In this document: one piece after another, positions 5,925 through 14,480 of the stretch | Layout: every line of letters starts with the position of its first letter | Numbering within the stretch: position 1 is the first letter of the stretch | Source of the DNA: Calidithermus chliarophilus DSM 9957 | GTDB lineage: Bacteria > Deinococcota > Deinococci > Deinococcales > Thermaceae | Direction of reading: 5' to 3' | Assembly (NCBI RefSeq): GCF_000430045.1 | Contig: NZ_KE387023.1 | Location: 2,465,276 to 2,505,972, forward strand | DNA: 40,697 nucleotides | Translations under genes and position numbers: made by a program | The notes under the pieces: model-generated | Told to the model about the DNA's origin: nothing | What the model saw: only the letters and a program-made list of their open reading frames with translations | Database searches by the model: none

Positions 5925-8900
5925 TCACAGCGCCCTCAACGCCTCGAGCGCCACCTCCTCCAGGCTGCGGCCCGGGGGGTCGGGGTGCTGGCTTCCCTCG
6001 CGGCGGGTTTCCTCGCGTACCCAGGCGTCGGTGCTGGGGTGGTGGGCGATCAGGCTGCGGACTTCGGCGGCTAGGGGGGGCTCGAGGTCGCGGGTCATCC
6101 CGGCCAGGGCGCGCAGGGCCAGGGGGGCGGCTTCCAGGCGGAGGGCCTGCTCGAGGGCCAGGCGGTAGTGGGCGCGGCTCTCGGCGGTCTCGCCCAGGGC
6201 GGAGTAGGTGCGGGCGAGGTGGTTGTAGGCCAGGGCTTCGCCCCAGGGGTGGTGGCCGAGCTGGAAGCGCTCGAGGGCCTGCCGCTGCAGGCGCAGGGCT
6301 TGCTCGGCCTTGCCGTCGCGCATCGCCAGGCGGCCCAGGCCCACCAGCGCCCGGCCGATGCTCACCGGGTCGCCGGTCTGGTAGGCGGCCTCGAGGCTGG
6401 CCTGAAGCCGCTCGCGGCACTCCTCGTTCTGGCGTTCGATGCCCGCCACGGCGCCGAGCCAGAGCTGGGCGGCGGCCTCGCTGAAGCGGTCGCCGAGCTG
6501 CTGGCTGAGGGAGAGGGCCTGGCGCAGCAGTTCGCGGGCCACGCCGTACTGGCCCTGGGCGATCCAGGCCTGGCCCAGCCCGGTGAGGGCCAGGCTGGTG
6601 CCGCGCAGGTCGCCGAGGGCGCGGTAGTGCTCGAGCGCCTCCTGGAAACGCGGGCGGGCGGCCTCCTGCTGCCCGAAGCTCAGGGCGACGAGCCCCAGGT
6701 TGTACAGGCAGTTGGCAGCGCCCCAGCGGTGGCCCGCCTCCCGCCGCAGGGCCAGGCTCTGCTCGAACAGCTCCTGCGCGGCGCGGGCGTGGCCTTCGCT
6801 GAGCTCGACGAGCCCCAGGTTGTTCAGGCAGAAGGCCCGCTCCTGGGGGGCGTCGGCCAGGGATAGGGCGCGCTCGAGGCTCCGCCGGGCCTCGCCCAGG
6901 GCGCTCAGGCGGTAGAGCAGGCGCCCTTTGCGGGCGAGCACCCGGGCCTGGAGCCCCGGCGTGGGCAGGCTCTGCGCCTCAGCGAACCACTCGACGCCCT
7001 CGCGGAAGCTCCCGCGCAACTCGTGCAGCAGGAAAACTGCGTCGCTCATCGGCTCGAGGAGGGCCGGTTCGTGGGCCACGGCCCACTGCCACGCGGCGTG
7101 CAGGTTGTCGCCTGCCGCGCTCAGGCGGCGCAGGGCCGCGTGCTGGTCGCCGCCCGTCAGCGACCGGGCTTCCCGGTGCAGCAGGGCCGCGAAGTGCCGG
7201 GCGTGGGCGGCCCGGGTTCCGGCGGGCACGCGGGGGCTGAGGTGCTGGCGCACCACCTCGAGGATGCGGAAGCCCGCTTCCTGGCGCTGCAGCAGCGCGC
7301 GGTCGGTGAGGGCGGCCAGCAGGGTGGGGGAGGCCTGGGCCACCTGCCGGGCGGTCTCGAGGTCGAAGCCGCCCCGGAACACCGCCAGCCGCTCCAGCGC
7401 GGCCCGCTCCTCGGGCCGCAGGGCCTCGAGGGTGGAGTCCAGCACGGCCTTCAGGCTGGCGTGGCGCCCCCGGGGCTCGCTCAGGGAGCCGTCGAGCAGG
7501 TCGAGGTCGTGCTCGAGGTGCGCGGCGATGGCCTCGCAGCCCATCAGCCGCACCCAGGTCGCGGCGAGCTCGAGGGCCAGCGGCATCCCCGAGAGCTGGC
7601 GGCAGATCCGCCCGATGGCCTGCCACTCGGCGGGCGCCGGGGCGAAGCCGGGCTTCACCCGCTCGGCCATGGCGCGGAAGAGCTCGGCGGCGGGGCTGCT
7701 GCGCACGGCCCAGCTCTCCCCGGCCACCGCCAGCCCGTGCACCTCGTAGACCCACTCGCTGTGCAGCCGCAGGCGCTCGCGCGAGGTGAGGAGCAGCTTT
7801 AACGGCGCCTCGCGCAGCAGGGTCTCGAGCTCGCCCGGTTCCTCCAGCGCTTCGGCCTCGTCGAGCACCAGCCAAGGGCGGGTCTCGCGCATGCGGTGCA
7901 GCAGCGCTTGCAGGGCATTACCCCGGCCCAGCAAGGGCAGCCCCAGCGCCTCGGCCAGGCTCGAGACCAGCTTGCCTCCGCCCAGGCTCACCCAGTGCAG
8001 GGCCTGTCCCTGCTGCTGAAGGCGCTCGGCCACGGCCAGCGCCAGCCGGGTCTTGCCGATGCCGCCGGGCCCGACGAGGTTGAGCAAGCGGCAGTCGGGC
8101 CGCTGCAGGAGCAGCAGCACCTCCTCGATCTCCTGCTGCCGCCCGACCAGCGGGGTGGGCGGGGCCGGGAGCGCGGGGGCGGGGCTGGAGCGCGCCGGCT
8201 CGAGCAGGGCCTTGGCCTCGGCGGAGGGCTCGAGGCCCAGCTCCTCCCGCAGCGCCTTCTCCAGGCTCTGGTACAGCCGCAGCGCCCCGGCGCGGTCGCC
8301 CTGGAGCTCGAGCAGCCGCATGGCCTGGAGGTAGGGCCCCTCGGCCAGGGGGTCGGCGACGATGGCCTGGCGGCAGTACGCCAGCGCCTCCCCGACCTGC
8401 CCGGCCTCGGCCCGCCGGGCGGCGAGGGCGGCGAGGGCCTCGAGGTAGCGCTGCTGGAGCCGCTCACGGCCCTGCGCCTGCCACTCCTCGAACCCGAAGG
8501 CCCCCTTGAGCTGCAGGCCCTGCAGGAAGGGGCCCCGGTACAGCCCTACGGCGCGCTCGAGCTCGCCCGCCTCCAGCGCCGCCTCGAAGGCCCACAAGTC
8601 CACCCACAGGTGCTCGCGGGAGAGCGCGAGGGTCTGGGGGTCGAGCTTCCGCAGCGCCTCGCCCAGGGTCTGGCTGAGCCTCGAGACCTCCTGCCGCAGC
8701 GAGGCGCGGGCCTGCTCCTCGGCGTTGTCGGGCCACAGCAGCCCGGCCAGCTCGGCCCGTGCGCTCCCGCCTGGCTGCGCGGCGACGTAGGCCAGCAGCG
8801 CCAGCGACTTCCGGGTCGCCAGGTAGACGCGCTCGCCGCCCCGCTCGAGGCCCACCGGCCCCAGCAGGTAAAGGCTGGGCCTGCTTTGCCCTGGGGCTTC

Positions 8901-8942
8901 GGCCCGCTCGGCCAACGGGGGCACCGGTTGGGGGGCGATCAT
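5925..8942 (-). CDS. SARP-type regulator with BTAD, NB-ARC and TPR domains
   Basis: This roughly 1005-residue protein resembles AfsR/SARP-like signal-transduction ATPases. The N-terminal region (about 25-110) is an OmpR-like winged helix (Y-L-L-G-P-V-G-L-E, then T-R-K-S-L-A-L-L-A-Y). Next is a bacterial transcriptional activation domain with helical repeats to about 260. A P-loop GPGGIGKT at about 291-298 starts an NB-ARC-type ATPase module with an L-L-L-T-S-R-E-R sensor. The C-terminal third is TPR-like repeats. Such proteins activate transcription on ligand or partner binding; the target is unknown. I prefer the ATG at 8940-8942, but no ribosome-binding site supports it and a TTG at 8984 would add 14 residues. 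MITE copy 2 lies about 50 nt upstream. Confidence 0.88.
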   Translation of the reverse strand: MIAPQPVPPLAERAEAPGQSRPSLYLLGPVGLERGGERVYLATRKSLALLAYVAAQPGGSARAELAGLLWPDNAEEQARASLRQEVSRLSQTLGEALRKLDPQTLALSREHLWVDLWAFEAALEAGELERAVGLYRGPFLQGLQLKGAFGFEEWQAQGRERLQQRYLEALAALAARRAEAGQVGEALAYCRQAIVADPLAEGPYLQAMRLLELQGDRAGALRLYQSLEKALREELGLEPSAEAKALLEPARSSPAPALPAPPTPLVGRQQEIEEVLLLLQRPDCRLLNLVGPGGIGKTRLALAVAERLQQQGQALHWVSLGGGKLVSSLAEALGLPLLGRGNALQALLHRMRETRPWLVLDEAEALEEPGELETLLREAPLKLLLTSRERLRLHSEWVYEVHGLAVAGESWAVRSSPAAELFRAMAERVKPGFAPAPAEWQAIGRICRQLSGMPLALELAATWVRLMGCEAIAAHLEHDLDLLDGSLSEPRGRHASLKAVLDSTLEALRPEERAALERLAVFRGGFDLETARQVAQASPTLLAALTDRALLQRQEAGFRILEVVRQHLSPRVPAGTRAAHARHFAALLHREARSLTGGDQHAALRRLSAAGDNLHAAWQWAVAHEPALLEPMSDAVFLLHELRGSFREGVEWFAEAQSLPTPGLQARVLARKGRLLYRLSALGEARRSLERALSLADAPQERAFCLNNLGLVELSEGHARAAQELFEQSLALRREAGHRWGAANCLYNLGLVALSFGQQEAARPRFQEALEHYRALGDLRGTSLALTGLGQAWIAQGQYGVARELLRQALSLSQQLGDRFSEAAAQLWLGAVAGIERQNEECRERLQASLEAAYQTGDPVSIGRALVGLGRLAMRDGKAEQALRLQRQALERFQLGHHPWGEALAYNHLARTYSALGETAESRAHYRLALEQALRLEAAPLALRALAGMTRDLEPPLAAEVRSLIAHHPSTDAWVREETRREGSQHPDPPGRSLEEVALEALRAL

Positions 8943-8994
8943 GGGGAGACTATGCACCCCCCGGGTGCTCACCCGCCAGGCCAAAAACTGCTCA

Positions 8995-9205
8995 TACCCG
9001 ATTCGGTTAGTTCGTCACCGTTCGGTGACGCCGCCCCGCCTTGGCGGGGCGGCCGACCGAAGTTATCCGCGTGGCGGAGGGCGGTAGCGCCCCTTGGAAG
9101 GGATACGCTTGCTTCGCCGACCGTCAGGGAGGGGTGTGCTCTAGGATTCAAAAAGATAGCCTCTGAAGGTCTTTGGTTTGGGTGATTATCTTTTTGAATC
9201 CGGTA
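8995..9205 (-). mobile_element. MITE-like element R1, copy 2 (211 bp, long form)
   Basis: This copy is inverted relative to copy 1. Ends are TACCCGATTC and GAATCCGGTA; the flanking 3-bp repeat is TCA (8992-8994 and 9206-9208). It keeps the internal segment missing from short copies. The hairpin near its left end (GGTTAGTTCGTCACC) has lost most of its partner arm, which is replaced by a 22-bp hairpin, CCGCCCCGCC-TT-GGCGGGGCGG. It lies between the regulator gene's start and the end of the SnoaL-like gene. Confidence 0.85.
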
Positions 9206-9225
9206 TCACGGCGGTCGTGCGCTGC

Positions 9226-9642
9226 CTAGCCCCCGGAGCCGCTCAACCGGCGCAGCAGGGCGCGGGCGTCGGCGGCGCCCCAGTGCTCGACGATCCGGCC
9301 GTGCCGCAGCCGCAGCAGCTCGAGGCTCTCCAGCCGCACCTCCTCCCCGGTAGGGGCCACCCCCAGGAAGTCGCCGCGGTGGGTGCCGCGCCACCGGCTC
9401 CGCACGGCGACGCACTCCCCTTCGGCCACGCAGTCCTCGACGGTCACCTCGAGGTCGGGAAACCCCGCATGGAGCAGCGCGTACAGCCGCTTGGCCCCCT
9501 CACGCCCCGCCGGCAGCCCCAGGACCTCCGCGACGTGGTCGAGGCAGTCGGGCGCCAACAACTCATCCACGGCGCCCAGGTCCCCCCGGTTGATCACCGC
9601 GTCCATGAACCGCCGAACGATGCTCTTGTTGACCTCCGACAC
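9226..9642 (-). CDS. SnoaL-like / ester cyclase family protein
   Basis: The 138-residue product has the pattern of SnoaL-like polyketide cyclase/ester cyclase proteins of the NTF2-like fold: N-K-x-I-V-R-R-F-M-D near the start, L-H-A-G-F-P-D-L-E-V-T-V-E-D, then T-H-R-G-D-F-L-G-V-A-P-T-G and H-G-R-I-V-E-H-W-G-A-A-D near the end. Members bind small hydrophobic molecules and many have unknown substrates. I chose the GTG at 9640-9642 because GGGAGG lies about 9 nt upstream and the product then begins where the family does; an upstream start would add 17-18 unrelated residues. Confidence 0.85.
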   Translation of the reverse strand: MSEVNKSIVRRFMDAVINRGDLGAVDELLAPDCLDHVAEVLGLPAGREGAKRLYALLHAGFPDLEVTVEDCVAEGECVAVRSRWRGTHRGDFLGVAPTGEEVRLESLELLRLRHGRIVEHWGAADARALLRRLSGSGG

Positions 9643-9729
9643 ACTCCGACCTCCCTGGAGGGCAGTGTGCCAGGGGGGGTGTGAAAAGAGCGTCAAAGGG
9701 GGTAGGAGGTGTGCAGCCCGTGGTTTGTC

Positions 9730-9882
9730 GAGGGCCGAGGGCCGAGGGCCAAGGCGTCTTGCATTTTGCGTTTCGCGTTTGGCTTTTTGCGTACGACGTA
9801 CGACGTAGGACGTACGACCCGCATCCGACGTACGACCCGCTATCGGCTATCGGCGTTCGGCCATCAACCACCGGCCCTCCCC
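9730..9882. repeat. Heptamer array A3
   Basis: Words in register are GAGGGCC three times, then GTCTTGC, ATTTTGC, GTTTCGC, GTTTGGC, TTTTTGC (9756-9790), GTACGAC, GTACGAC, GTAGGAC, GTACGAC (9791-9818), and TATCGGC, TATCGGC, GTTCGGC, CATCAAC, CACCGGC, CCTCCCC to 9882. The order is the reverse complement of A2. It lies in the 341-bp gap between the divergently transcribed SnoaL-like gene and the Mrp gene, so unlike the other arrays it touches no stop codon. I see no gene in the gap. Confidence 0.85.
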
Positions 9883-9983
9883 ACCGCAAACCCCGTGAGG
9901 CAAACCACTCCGCACCCCGACAGATACGGCCAATGTGACCTTTCCCGCCTTCGGATATCGCGCTGCTCACTATCCTTAGAAGG

Positions 9984-11033
9984 ATGAGTGGCGTGAACGA
10001 AGCCTCGGTGCTCGAGGCGCTCAAGACGGTGAACGATCCCGAGCTGCACAAGGACCTCGTGAGCCTCGGGATGGTGGAGAAAGTCGTGGTCGAGGGGGAG
10101 AAGGTGGGGGTGAAGATCAACCTCACCACCCCGGCCTGCCCGCTCAAGGGCCAGATCGAAGCCGACGTGCGGGCCGCCTTGGCCCGCATCGGCGTGAGGG
10201 AGCTCGAGGTGCACTTCGGCGCTACCGTGCGCGCCCCGCAGAACCTGCCGCTGCCGGGCATCAAGCACGTGGTGGCGGTGGCCTCGGGCAAGGGCGGGGT
10301 GGGCAAGAGCACCGTGGCGGCCAACCTGGCGGTGGCGCTGGCCCAGGAGGGCGCTTCGGTGGGCTTGCTCGACGCCGACATCTACGGCCCCTCCCAGGCC
10401 CAGATGTTCGGCACCCAGGCCGAGAAGCTGCGGGTGGACGAGCAAAAGCGCATCGTGCCGCTCGAGCGCTACGGCATCAAGCTCGTCACCATCGCCAACA
10501 TCGTGCCCGCCGGGCAGGCCATGGTCTGGCGCGGCCCCATCCTGCACGGCACCCTCAAGCAGTTCCTGCACGAGGTGGCCTGGGGCGACCTCGACTACCT
10601 CATCGTGGACATGCCCCCCGGCACCGGCGACGTGCAGCTCTCGCTGGCCCAGCTCACCAAGGTCTCGGGCGGCGTGATCGTGACCACCCCCCAGGACGTG
10701 GCCCGCATCGACGCCGAGCGCGCGGTGGACATGTTCAAGCGGGTGCAGGTGCCGCTGCTGGGCATCGTGGAGAACATGTCCTACTTCGATCAGGGCGGCC
10801 AGCGCGTGCACATCTTCGGCCAGGGCGGCGGGCGGCGGATGGCCGAGGCCTACAAGACCGCCTTCCTGGGCGAGGTCCCCATCGCCGTCGCCGTGCGCGA
10901 GGCGGGCGACGCCGGGGTTCCGGTGGTGCTCTCCGCGCCCAACAGCCCCGAGGCCCAGGCCCTGCGCCAGACGGCCCGCGCCCTGGCCGCGCAGCTCTCG
11001 GTGCAGAGCTACATGCTCCTGCCGATGGCGTGA
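9984..11033 (+). CDS. mrp: Mrp/ApbC-family Fe-S cluster carrier ATPase
   Basis: This 349-residue P-loop ATPase belongs to the Mrp/ApbC/NBP35 group, which carries Fe-S clusters to target proteins. The N-terminal 80 residues form a MIP18/DUF59 domain with T-T-P-A-C-P-L; the deviant Walker A GKGGVGKST follows at about 107-115, then D-A-D-I-Y-G-P-S and D-M-P-P-G-T-G-D. The segment E-N-M-S-Y-F is normally followed by a C-x-x-C pair; here it reads D-Q-G-G-Q-R-V-H-I-F-G, so those cysteines are missing. TATCCT (9971-9976) lies 7 nt before the ATG, fitting a leaderless mRNA; a GTG at 9993 with AAGGA upstream is an alternative start. A SufR-like regulator follows 36 nt downstream. Confidence 0.93.
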   Translation: MSGVNEASVLEALKTVNDPELHKDLVSLGMVEKVVVEGEKVGVKINLTTPACPLKGQIEADVRAALARIGVRELEVHFGATVRAPQNLPLPGIKHVVAVASGKGGVGKSTVAANLAVALAQEGASVGLLDADIYGPSQAQMFGTQAEKLRVDEQKRIVPLERYGIKLVTIANIVPAGQAMVWRGPILHGTLKQFLHEVAWGDLDYLIVDMPPGTGDVQLSLAQLTKVSGGVIVTTPQDVARIDAERAVDMFKRVQVPLLGIVENMSYFDQGGQRVHIFGQGGGRRMAEAYKTAFLGEVPIAVAVREAGDAGVPVVLSAPNSPEAQALRQTARALAAQLSVQSYMLLPMA

Positions 11034-11069
11034 CGGGCCTATGGGAGCGGCTTTAGGAGGGGAGGAGCG

Positions 11070-11669
11070 ATGGTAGGTTTGGGGGATACCAAGCTGAAAA
11101 TCCTCGAGCACCTGCGGCAGTCGCCGGCTACCGCGGCCGAACTCTCCGAACTCATGGGCATCAGCAAGGTGGCCGTGCACCGCCACCTCGAGGACCTGAG
11201 CCGCGAAGGGCTGGTCAGGGGCCGGGAGGAGAAGTGCGCGGGCCGGGGCCGCCCCCGCCAGGTGTTCACCGCCGTCGACGAGCAGACCCCCTACGTCAAG
11301 CTCTGCAGCGACCTGCTCGAGCACATCAACGACCTCTTCGGGCGCGGCGCGGTGCTGCAGGTGCTCTCCCTGCGCAACGCCAAGCTGCTGGCCCAGGTGG
11401 GCCCGCTGCTGGAGGGCCTGCCGCTGGAGCAGAAGCTCTGCCGCCTCGCCGAGTACCTCACCGAGCAGGGCTACCAGGCGACGTGCTACCGGCAGGACGG
11501 GCGCTGGTACCTGGAGCAGCAACGCTGCCCCAAGCTCGCCCTCTCCACCGAGCACTACGACCTCTGCCAGACCGAGCAGGAGTTCTACCAGCAGTTGCTG
11601 GGCCTCCCCGTCGTGCGCGAGGAGCGCATCGCCGCGGGCGGGCGGTGCTGCCGTTACCGCATCGGCTGA
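11070..11669 (+). CDS. SufR-like winged-helix regulator with C-terminal cysteines
   Basis: The 199-residue protein has an N-terminal helix-turn-helix (A-A-E-L-S-E-L-M-G-I-S-K-V-A-V-H-R-H-L) and a wing with R-G-R-P-R-Q-V-F. The C-terminal half resembles COG2345/SufR-type repressors: C153 in R-C-P, C166 twelve residues later, and C193-C194 near the end. In SufR such cysteines bind an Fe-S cluster that controls DNA binding. That, plus its position 36 nt behind the Fe-S carrier gene with AGGAGG before the ATG, suggests Fe-S-responsive regulation; the cluster itself is inference. A hairpin at 11675-11696 (GGGGTGAG/CTCATCCCC) follows without a clear T-run. Confidence 0.85.
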   Translation: MVGLGDTKLKILEHLRQSPATAAELSELMGISKVAVHRHLEDLSREGLVRGREEKCAGRGRPRQVFTAVDEQTPYVKLCSDLLEHINDLFGRGAVLQVLSLRNAKLLAQVGPLLEGLPLEQKLCRLAEYLTEQGYQATCYRQDGRWYLEQQRCPKLALSTEHYDLCQTEQEFYQQLLGLPVVREERIAAGGRCCRYRIG

Positions 11670-11740
11670 GGCCCGGGGTGAGGGTTTCTCATCCCCCTGC
11701 CACGATTCCCCGCGGCATCTCGGCCACAATGAGCCGGACC

Positions 11741-12673
11741 ATGAGAGCGCTCGTGCCGCTACTGTTGGCTTTTTCCGCCCTGGCCATGGCCCAGACCGAC
11801 CGCCTCGAGGGGAGCACCTGGGAACTCCGCCGCATCGGCCCGCGGGAGGTGGGCGCGGGCGATAAGCCCACCCTGCAACTGGCGGGGGGCCGTTTCGGCG
11901 GCTTCGCCGGGTGCAACCGCTACGGCGGGAGCTACCGCCTCGAGGGCGGCCGCCTGGCCTTCGGCCCCGTGACCAGCACCAAGATGGCCTGCGCCCCGGA
12001 GCGGATGGAGCTCGAGCGCGCCTTCACCGAGTCGCTCGCCCGGGTGCAGCGCTACTACCTCGCCCCGGACGGCCAGACCCTGGTGCTGTGGGGCGGCGGG
12101 GCCAGCCTGCGCTTCGCCCGGGCGGGGGAGGCTCGAGCGGGCACCAGCCCGCCGCCCGGCAAGGTGCTGAGCGTCGAGCCCGAAGCCCAGCCCTGCCCCG
12201 GCGAGGCCCAGCGCCGCTGCCTGGCCCTCGAGGACCTCACCCCCGGCGGCTGGGGCCGCTTCGCCCTACCCGAGATCGCCGGCTTCGCCTTCGAGCCCGG
12301 CTACCGCTACACCCTGCAGGTCGCGGTCGAGGGCGGCTCCACCCCCCAGACCGCCCGGCTGCGCCTGCTCGAGGTCGTCAGCCAGAAGTGGCTGGGCCCC
12401 GTGCCCGAGGGGATCGTGCTCGAGATCGCCCCCACCCTGGAAAACTGCCCCGGCACCGCCTCCCGCAAGTGCCTGATGATCCGCGACGTCCGGGGCGAAG
12501 CCAAGAGCCCGTGGCGCCCTTTCTCCGGCACCATCGAGGGGTTCAAGTTCGAGGAAGGCTACCTCTACCGCATCGTGGTGTCCTTCGAACGCCAGCCCGA
12601 CCCTCGAGCCGGCGCCACGTCGCTGCGTTACCGCATGCTGCGGCTGCTGGAGAAGATGCCGGTGGTGCGGTGA
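11741..12673 (+). CDS. Exported META-domain protein with two DUF4377-like domains
   Basis: The protein starts with a signal peptide (M-R-A-L-V-P-L-L-L-A-F-S-A-L-A-M-A). A META/HslJ-like domain follows (L-E-G-S-T-W-E-L, F-G-G-F-A-G-C-N-R-Y-G-G-S-Y, then M-A-C-A-P-E-R-M-E-L-E). The second half has two similar segments, each with E-x-x-x-x-C-P-G-x-A-x-R-x-C-L and G-F-x-F-E-x-G-Y-x-Y, which fit DUF4377. META proteins are linked to stress and heat-shock phenotypes, but their biochemical role is not established. An in-frame ATG 12 nt upstream (11729) is equally possible; neither has a clear ribosome-binding site. A heptamer array begins right at its stop codon. Confidence 0.85.
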   Translation: MRALVPLLLAFSALAMAQTDRLEGSTWELRRIGPREVGAGDKPTLQLAGGRFGGFAGCNRYGGSYRLEGGRLAFGPVTSTKMACAPERMELERAFTESLARVQRYYLAPDGQTLVLWGGGASLRFARAGEARAGTSPPPGKVLSVEPEAQPCPGEAQRRCLALEDLTPGGWGRFALPEIAGFAFEPGYRYTLQVAVEGGSTPQTARLRLLEVVSQKWLGPVPEGIVLEIAPTLENCPGTASRKCLMIRDVRGEAKSPWRPFSGTIEGFKFEEGYLYRIVVSFERQPDPRAGATSLRYRMLRLLEKMPVVR

Positions 12674-12916
12674 GGGGTGTTGATAGCCGATAGCCGATAG
12701 CCGAACGCCAAACGCCTAACGCCGGTCGTACGTCCTACGTCGTACGTCGTACGCAAGACGCCAAACGCAAGACGCGGGGCGCCTCGTTCCCCCCTTAGCA
12801 AGGGGGGCTGGGGGGGGATAAACCCTCCCCGCGCCCGGGGAGGGACGGGGTGGGGTAACCACAAGCCACACGCTAAGTGCTTACCGCTGACGGCTGAAAG
12901 CTGAAGGCTCTCCGCT
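12674..12916. repeat. Heptamer array A4 enclosing an R3 repeat
   Basis: Directly after the META gene stop come GGGGTGT, TGATAGC, CGATAGC-type words, then GCCGAAC, GCCAAAC, GCCTAAC (12700-12720), GTCGTAC, GTCCTAC, GTCGTAC, GTCGTAC (12725-12752), GCAAGAC, GCCAAAC, GCAAGAC (12753-12773). The R3 two-hairpin repeat occupies 12784-12866. A last block of eight words, ACAAGCC, ACACGCT, AAGTGCT, TACCGCT, GACGGCT, GAAAGCT, GAAGGCT, CTCCGCT (12861-12916), ends 6 nt before the hisF -10 box. No gene is seen in it. Confidence 0.87.
12784..12866 (-). repeat. R3 two-hairpin GC repeat, copy 1
   Basis: It contains CCCCCCTTAGCAAGGGGGG and a CCCTCCCCGCGCCCGGGGAGGG hairpin, joined by GGATAAA and followed by a GGGGTGGGGTAACCAC tail. 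The full unit recurs in the opposite orientation at 23650-23737. Fragments occur at 1705-1743 and 31014-31032. Every copy lies within a heptamer array. Confidence 0.8.
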
Positions 12917-12922
12917 TCCCCG

Positions 12923-12928
12923 TATACT
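12923..12928 (+). promoter_or_regulatory. hisF leaderless promoter (-10 TATACT)
   Basis: TATACT ends 6 nt before the hisF ATG at 12935, so transcription should start at or next to the start codon. CTGAAG at 12901-12906 is a weak -35 candidate at 16-nt spacing and lies within the last heptamers of array A4. Confidence 0.65.
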
Positions 12929-12934
12929 TCGCTC

Positions 12935-13708
12935 ATGCTGACCAAGCGCATCATCCCCTGCCTGGATGTTCACGCCGGGCGGGTGGTCAAGGGGATCAAC
13001 TTCGTGAACCTGCGGGACGCGGGCGACCCGGTGGAGTCGGCCAAGGCGTACGACCGGGCGGGGGCCGACGAGCTGGTGTTCCTCGACATCACCGCCACGC
13101 ACGAGGAGCGGGCCATCATGCTCGACGTCGCGGCGCAGGTGGCGGAGCAGGTGTTCATCCCCTTCACGGTGGGCGGGGGCATCAAGAGCCTCGAGGACGC
13201 CCGCAGGCTGCTGCTGGCCGGGGCCGACAAGGTCTCGGTCAACTCCTCGGCGGTCAAGCACCCCGAACTGCTGCGCGAACTCTCCGACCACTTCGGCAAC
13301 CAGGCGGTGGTGCTCGCCATTGACGCCCGCAAGCGGGCGGGCGCGCCCGGCTGGGAGGTCTACGTGGCCGGGGGCCGCACCCCCACGGGCCTCGACGCCG
13401 TGGAGTGGGCGGTGCGCGGCGCGGAGTTGGGGGCGGGGGAGATCCTGCTGACCAGCATGGACAAGGACGGCACCAAGGACGGCTACGACCTCGAGCTCAC
13501 CCGTGCCGTCGCGCAGGCGGTGGGCGTCCCGGTGATCGCCTCGGGCGGGGCCGGGCGGATGGAGCACTTCGCGGACGTGCTCACCGCGGGCCAGGCCGAC
13601 GCGGCGCTGGCCGCCAGCGTGTTCCACTTCGGGGAGATCGGGGTGCAGGGGCTCAAGCGCTACCTCCAGGGCCGGGGCGTGCCCGTGCGGCTCGAGGTGC
13701 TGGCATGA
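12935..13708 (+). CDS. hisF: Imidazole glycerol phosphate synthase cyclase subunit
   Basis: The 257-residue TIM barrel closes the imidazole ring in histidine synthesis, using ammonia from the HisH glutaminase; hisH is not in this window. Clear marks are R-I-I-P-C-L-D-V (catalytic D11), [26 protein letters not shown] (second catalytic Asp, about 130), [13 protein letters not shown] and S-G-G-A-G. No ribosome-binding site precedes the ATG; the TATACT box only 6 nt upstream implies a leaderless message. The stop overlaps the hisIE start as ATGA, so the two form a coupled operon. Confidence 0.97.
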   Translation: MLTKRIIPCLDVHAGRVVKGINFVNLRDAGDPVESAKAYDRAGADELVFLDITATHEERAIMLDVAAQVAEQVFIPFTVGGGIKSLEDARRLLLAGADKVSVNSSAVKHPELLRELSDHFGNQAVVLAIDARKRAGAPGWEVYVAGGRTPTGLDAVEWAVRGAELGAGEILLTSMDKDGTKDGYDLELTRAVAQAVGVPVIASGGAGRMEHFADVLTAGQADAALAASVFHFGEIGVQGLKRYLQGRGVPVRLEVLA

Positions 13709-14367
13709 ACCTGGGCGACGTGCAATTCGACGAGCGCGGCCTGGTCCCGGTGGTCGTGCAGGACGCCCACACCGGCCAGGTGCTCACCCTGGCCTACGCC
13801 AACCGCGAGGCTCTGACCCAGACCCTGCTCACCGGCTACTCCACCTTCTGGAGCCGCAGCCGCGACGAGCTATGGGTCAAGGGCGCGACCTCGGGCAACC
13901 GGCAGAAGGTGCTCGAGGTCGTCCTCGACTGCGACCAGGACGCGGTGCTCTACCGCGTCGAGCCCCATGGCCCGGCCTGCCACACCGGCGCGCAGAGCTG
14001 CTTCCACAACCCGGTGCCGGGCGCTCAGGCCGAAGAACCGGGCGAGCGGGTCCCGCCGCTGGGGGAGGTGCTCGAGACCGTCTACCGCACCATCCAGCAG
14101 CGCCTGCGCGACCTCCCCGAGGGCTCCTACGTCGCCAAGATGCACCAGGCCGGCCTCGACCGTATCCTCAAAAAGATCGGGGAAGAGGCCGGGGAGGTCA
14201 TCATCGCCGCGAAGAACGCCGACGCCGGGGAGCTGAGCTGGGAGGCCTCCGACCTGATGTTCCACCTCCTGTTCACCCTGGCCGAGCTCGGCCTCTCGCC
14301 CGACGACCTCGCCCGCGTGCTCTGGGAGCGCCACGCCAAACGGGCGGCTAACGTGCCGCCGGCGTGA
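13705..14367 (+). CDS. hisIE: Phosphoribosyl-AMP cyclohydrolase / phosphoribosyl-ATP pyrophosphatase
   Basis: This 220-residue fusion does two early histidine steps. The N-terminal HisI part (1-110) has [21 protein letters not shown]-like text, D-C-D-Q-D and the metal-binding C-H-T-G-A-Q-S-C-F. The C-terminal HisE part (about 115-215) has S-Y-V-A-K-M and [12 protein letters not shown], followed by [10 protein letters not shown]. Bifunctional fusion is common in bacteria. The ATG overlaps the hisF stop by 4 nt. Confidence 0.96.
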   Translation: MNLGDVQFDERGLVPVVVQDAHTGQVLTLAYANREALTQTLLTGYSTFWSRSRDELWVKGATSGNRQKVLEVVLDCDQDAVLYRVEPHGPACHTGAQSCFHNPVPGAQAEEPGERVPPLGEVLETVYRTIQQRLRDLPEGSYVAKMHQAGLDRILKKIGEEAGEVIIAAKNADAGELSWEASDLMFHLLFTLAELGLSPDDLARVLWERHAKRAANVPPA

Positions 14368-14468
14368 GCGCGGGGAAAAGCTCGCGGCCCGTGGTGGAAG
14401 CCTCCATCCCCACCCGCCACCTGCTGCGTTGGAAACGCTACCGCGCCCGCCCCGTCGCCCGGCTTTGG

Positions 14469-14474
14469 TAGGCT
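14469..14474 (+). promoter_or_regulatory. glpX leaderless promoter (-10 TAGGCT)
   Basis: TAGGCT ends 6 nt before the ATG at 14481, the same geometry as at hisF and the asd leader. No convincing -35 is visible. Confidence 0.5.
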
Positions 14475-14480
14475 CTGGGC

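Noticed and set aside
5398-6168. Long open frames across array A2 with K-R-K-T-Q-N-A repeats, and their minus-strand mirrors
   Set aside because: The frames stay open because the heptamers contain no stop in any frame. They have no start signals or known domains and overlap the T-box leader and the SARP gene.
9178-9210. Short peptide L-F-E-S-G-I seen in MITE frames (also near 40409)
   Set aside because: It is just translation of the inner hairpin arm, with no start signals conserved between copies.
13405-14367. Other long frames overlapping hisF-hisIE
   Set aside because: They are out-of-frame shadows with Arg/Gly/Pro-rich text typical of high-GC DNA.
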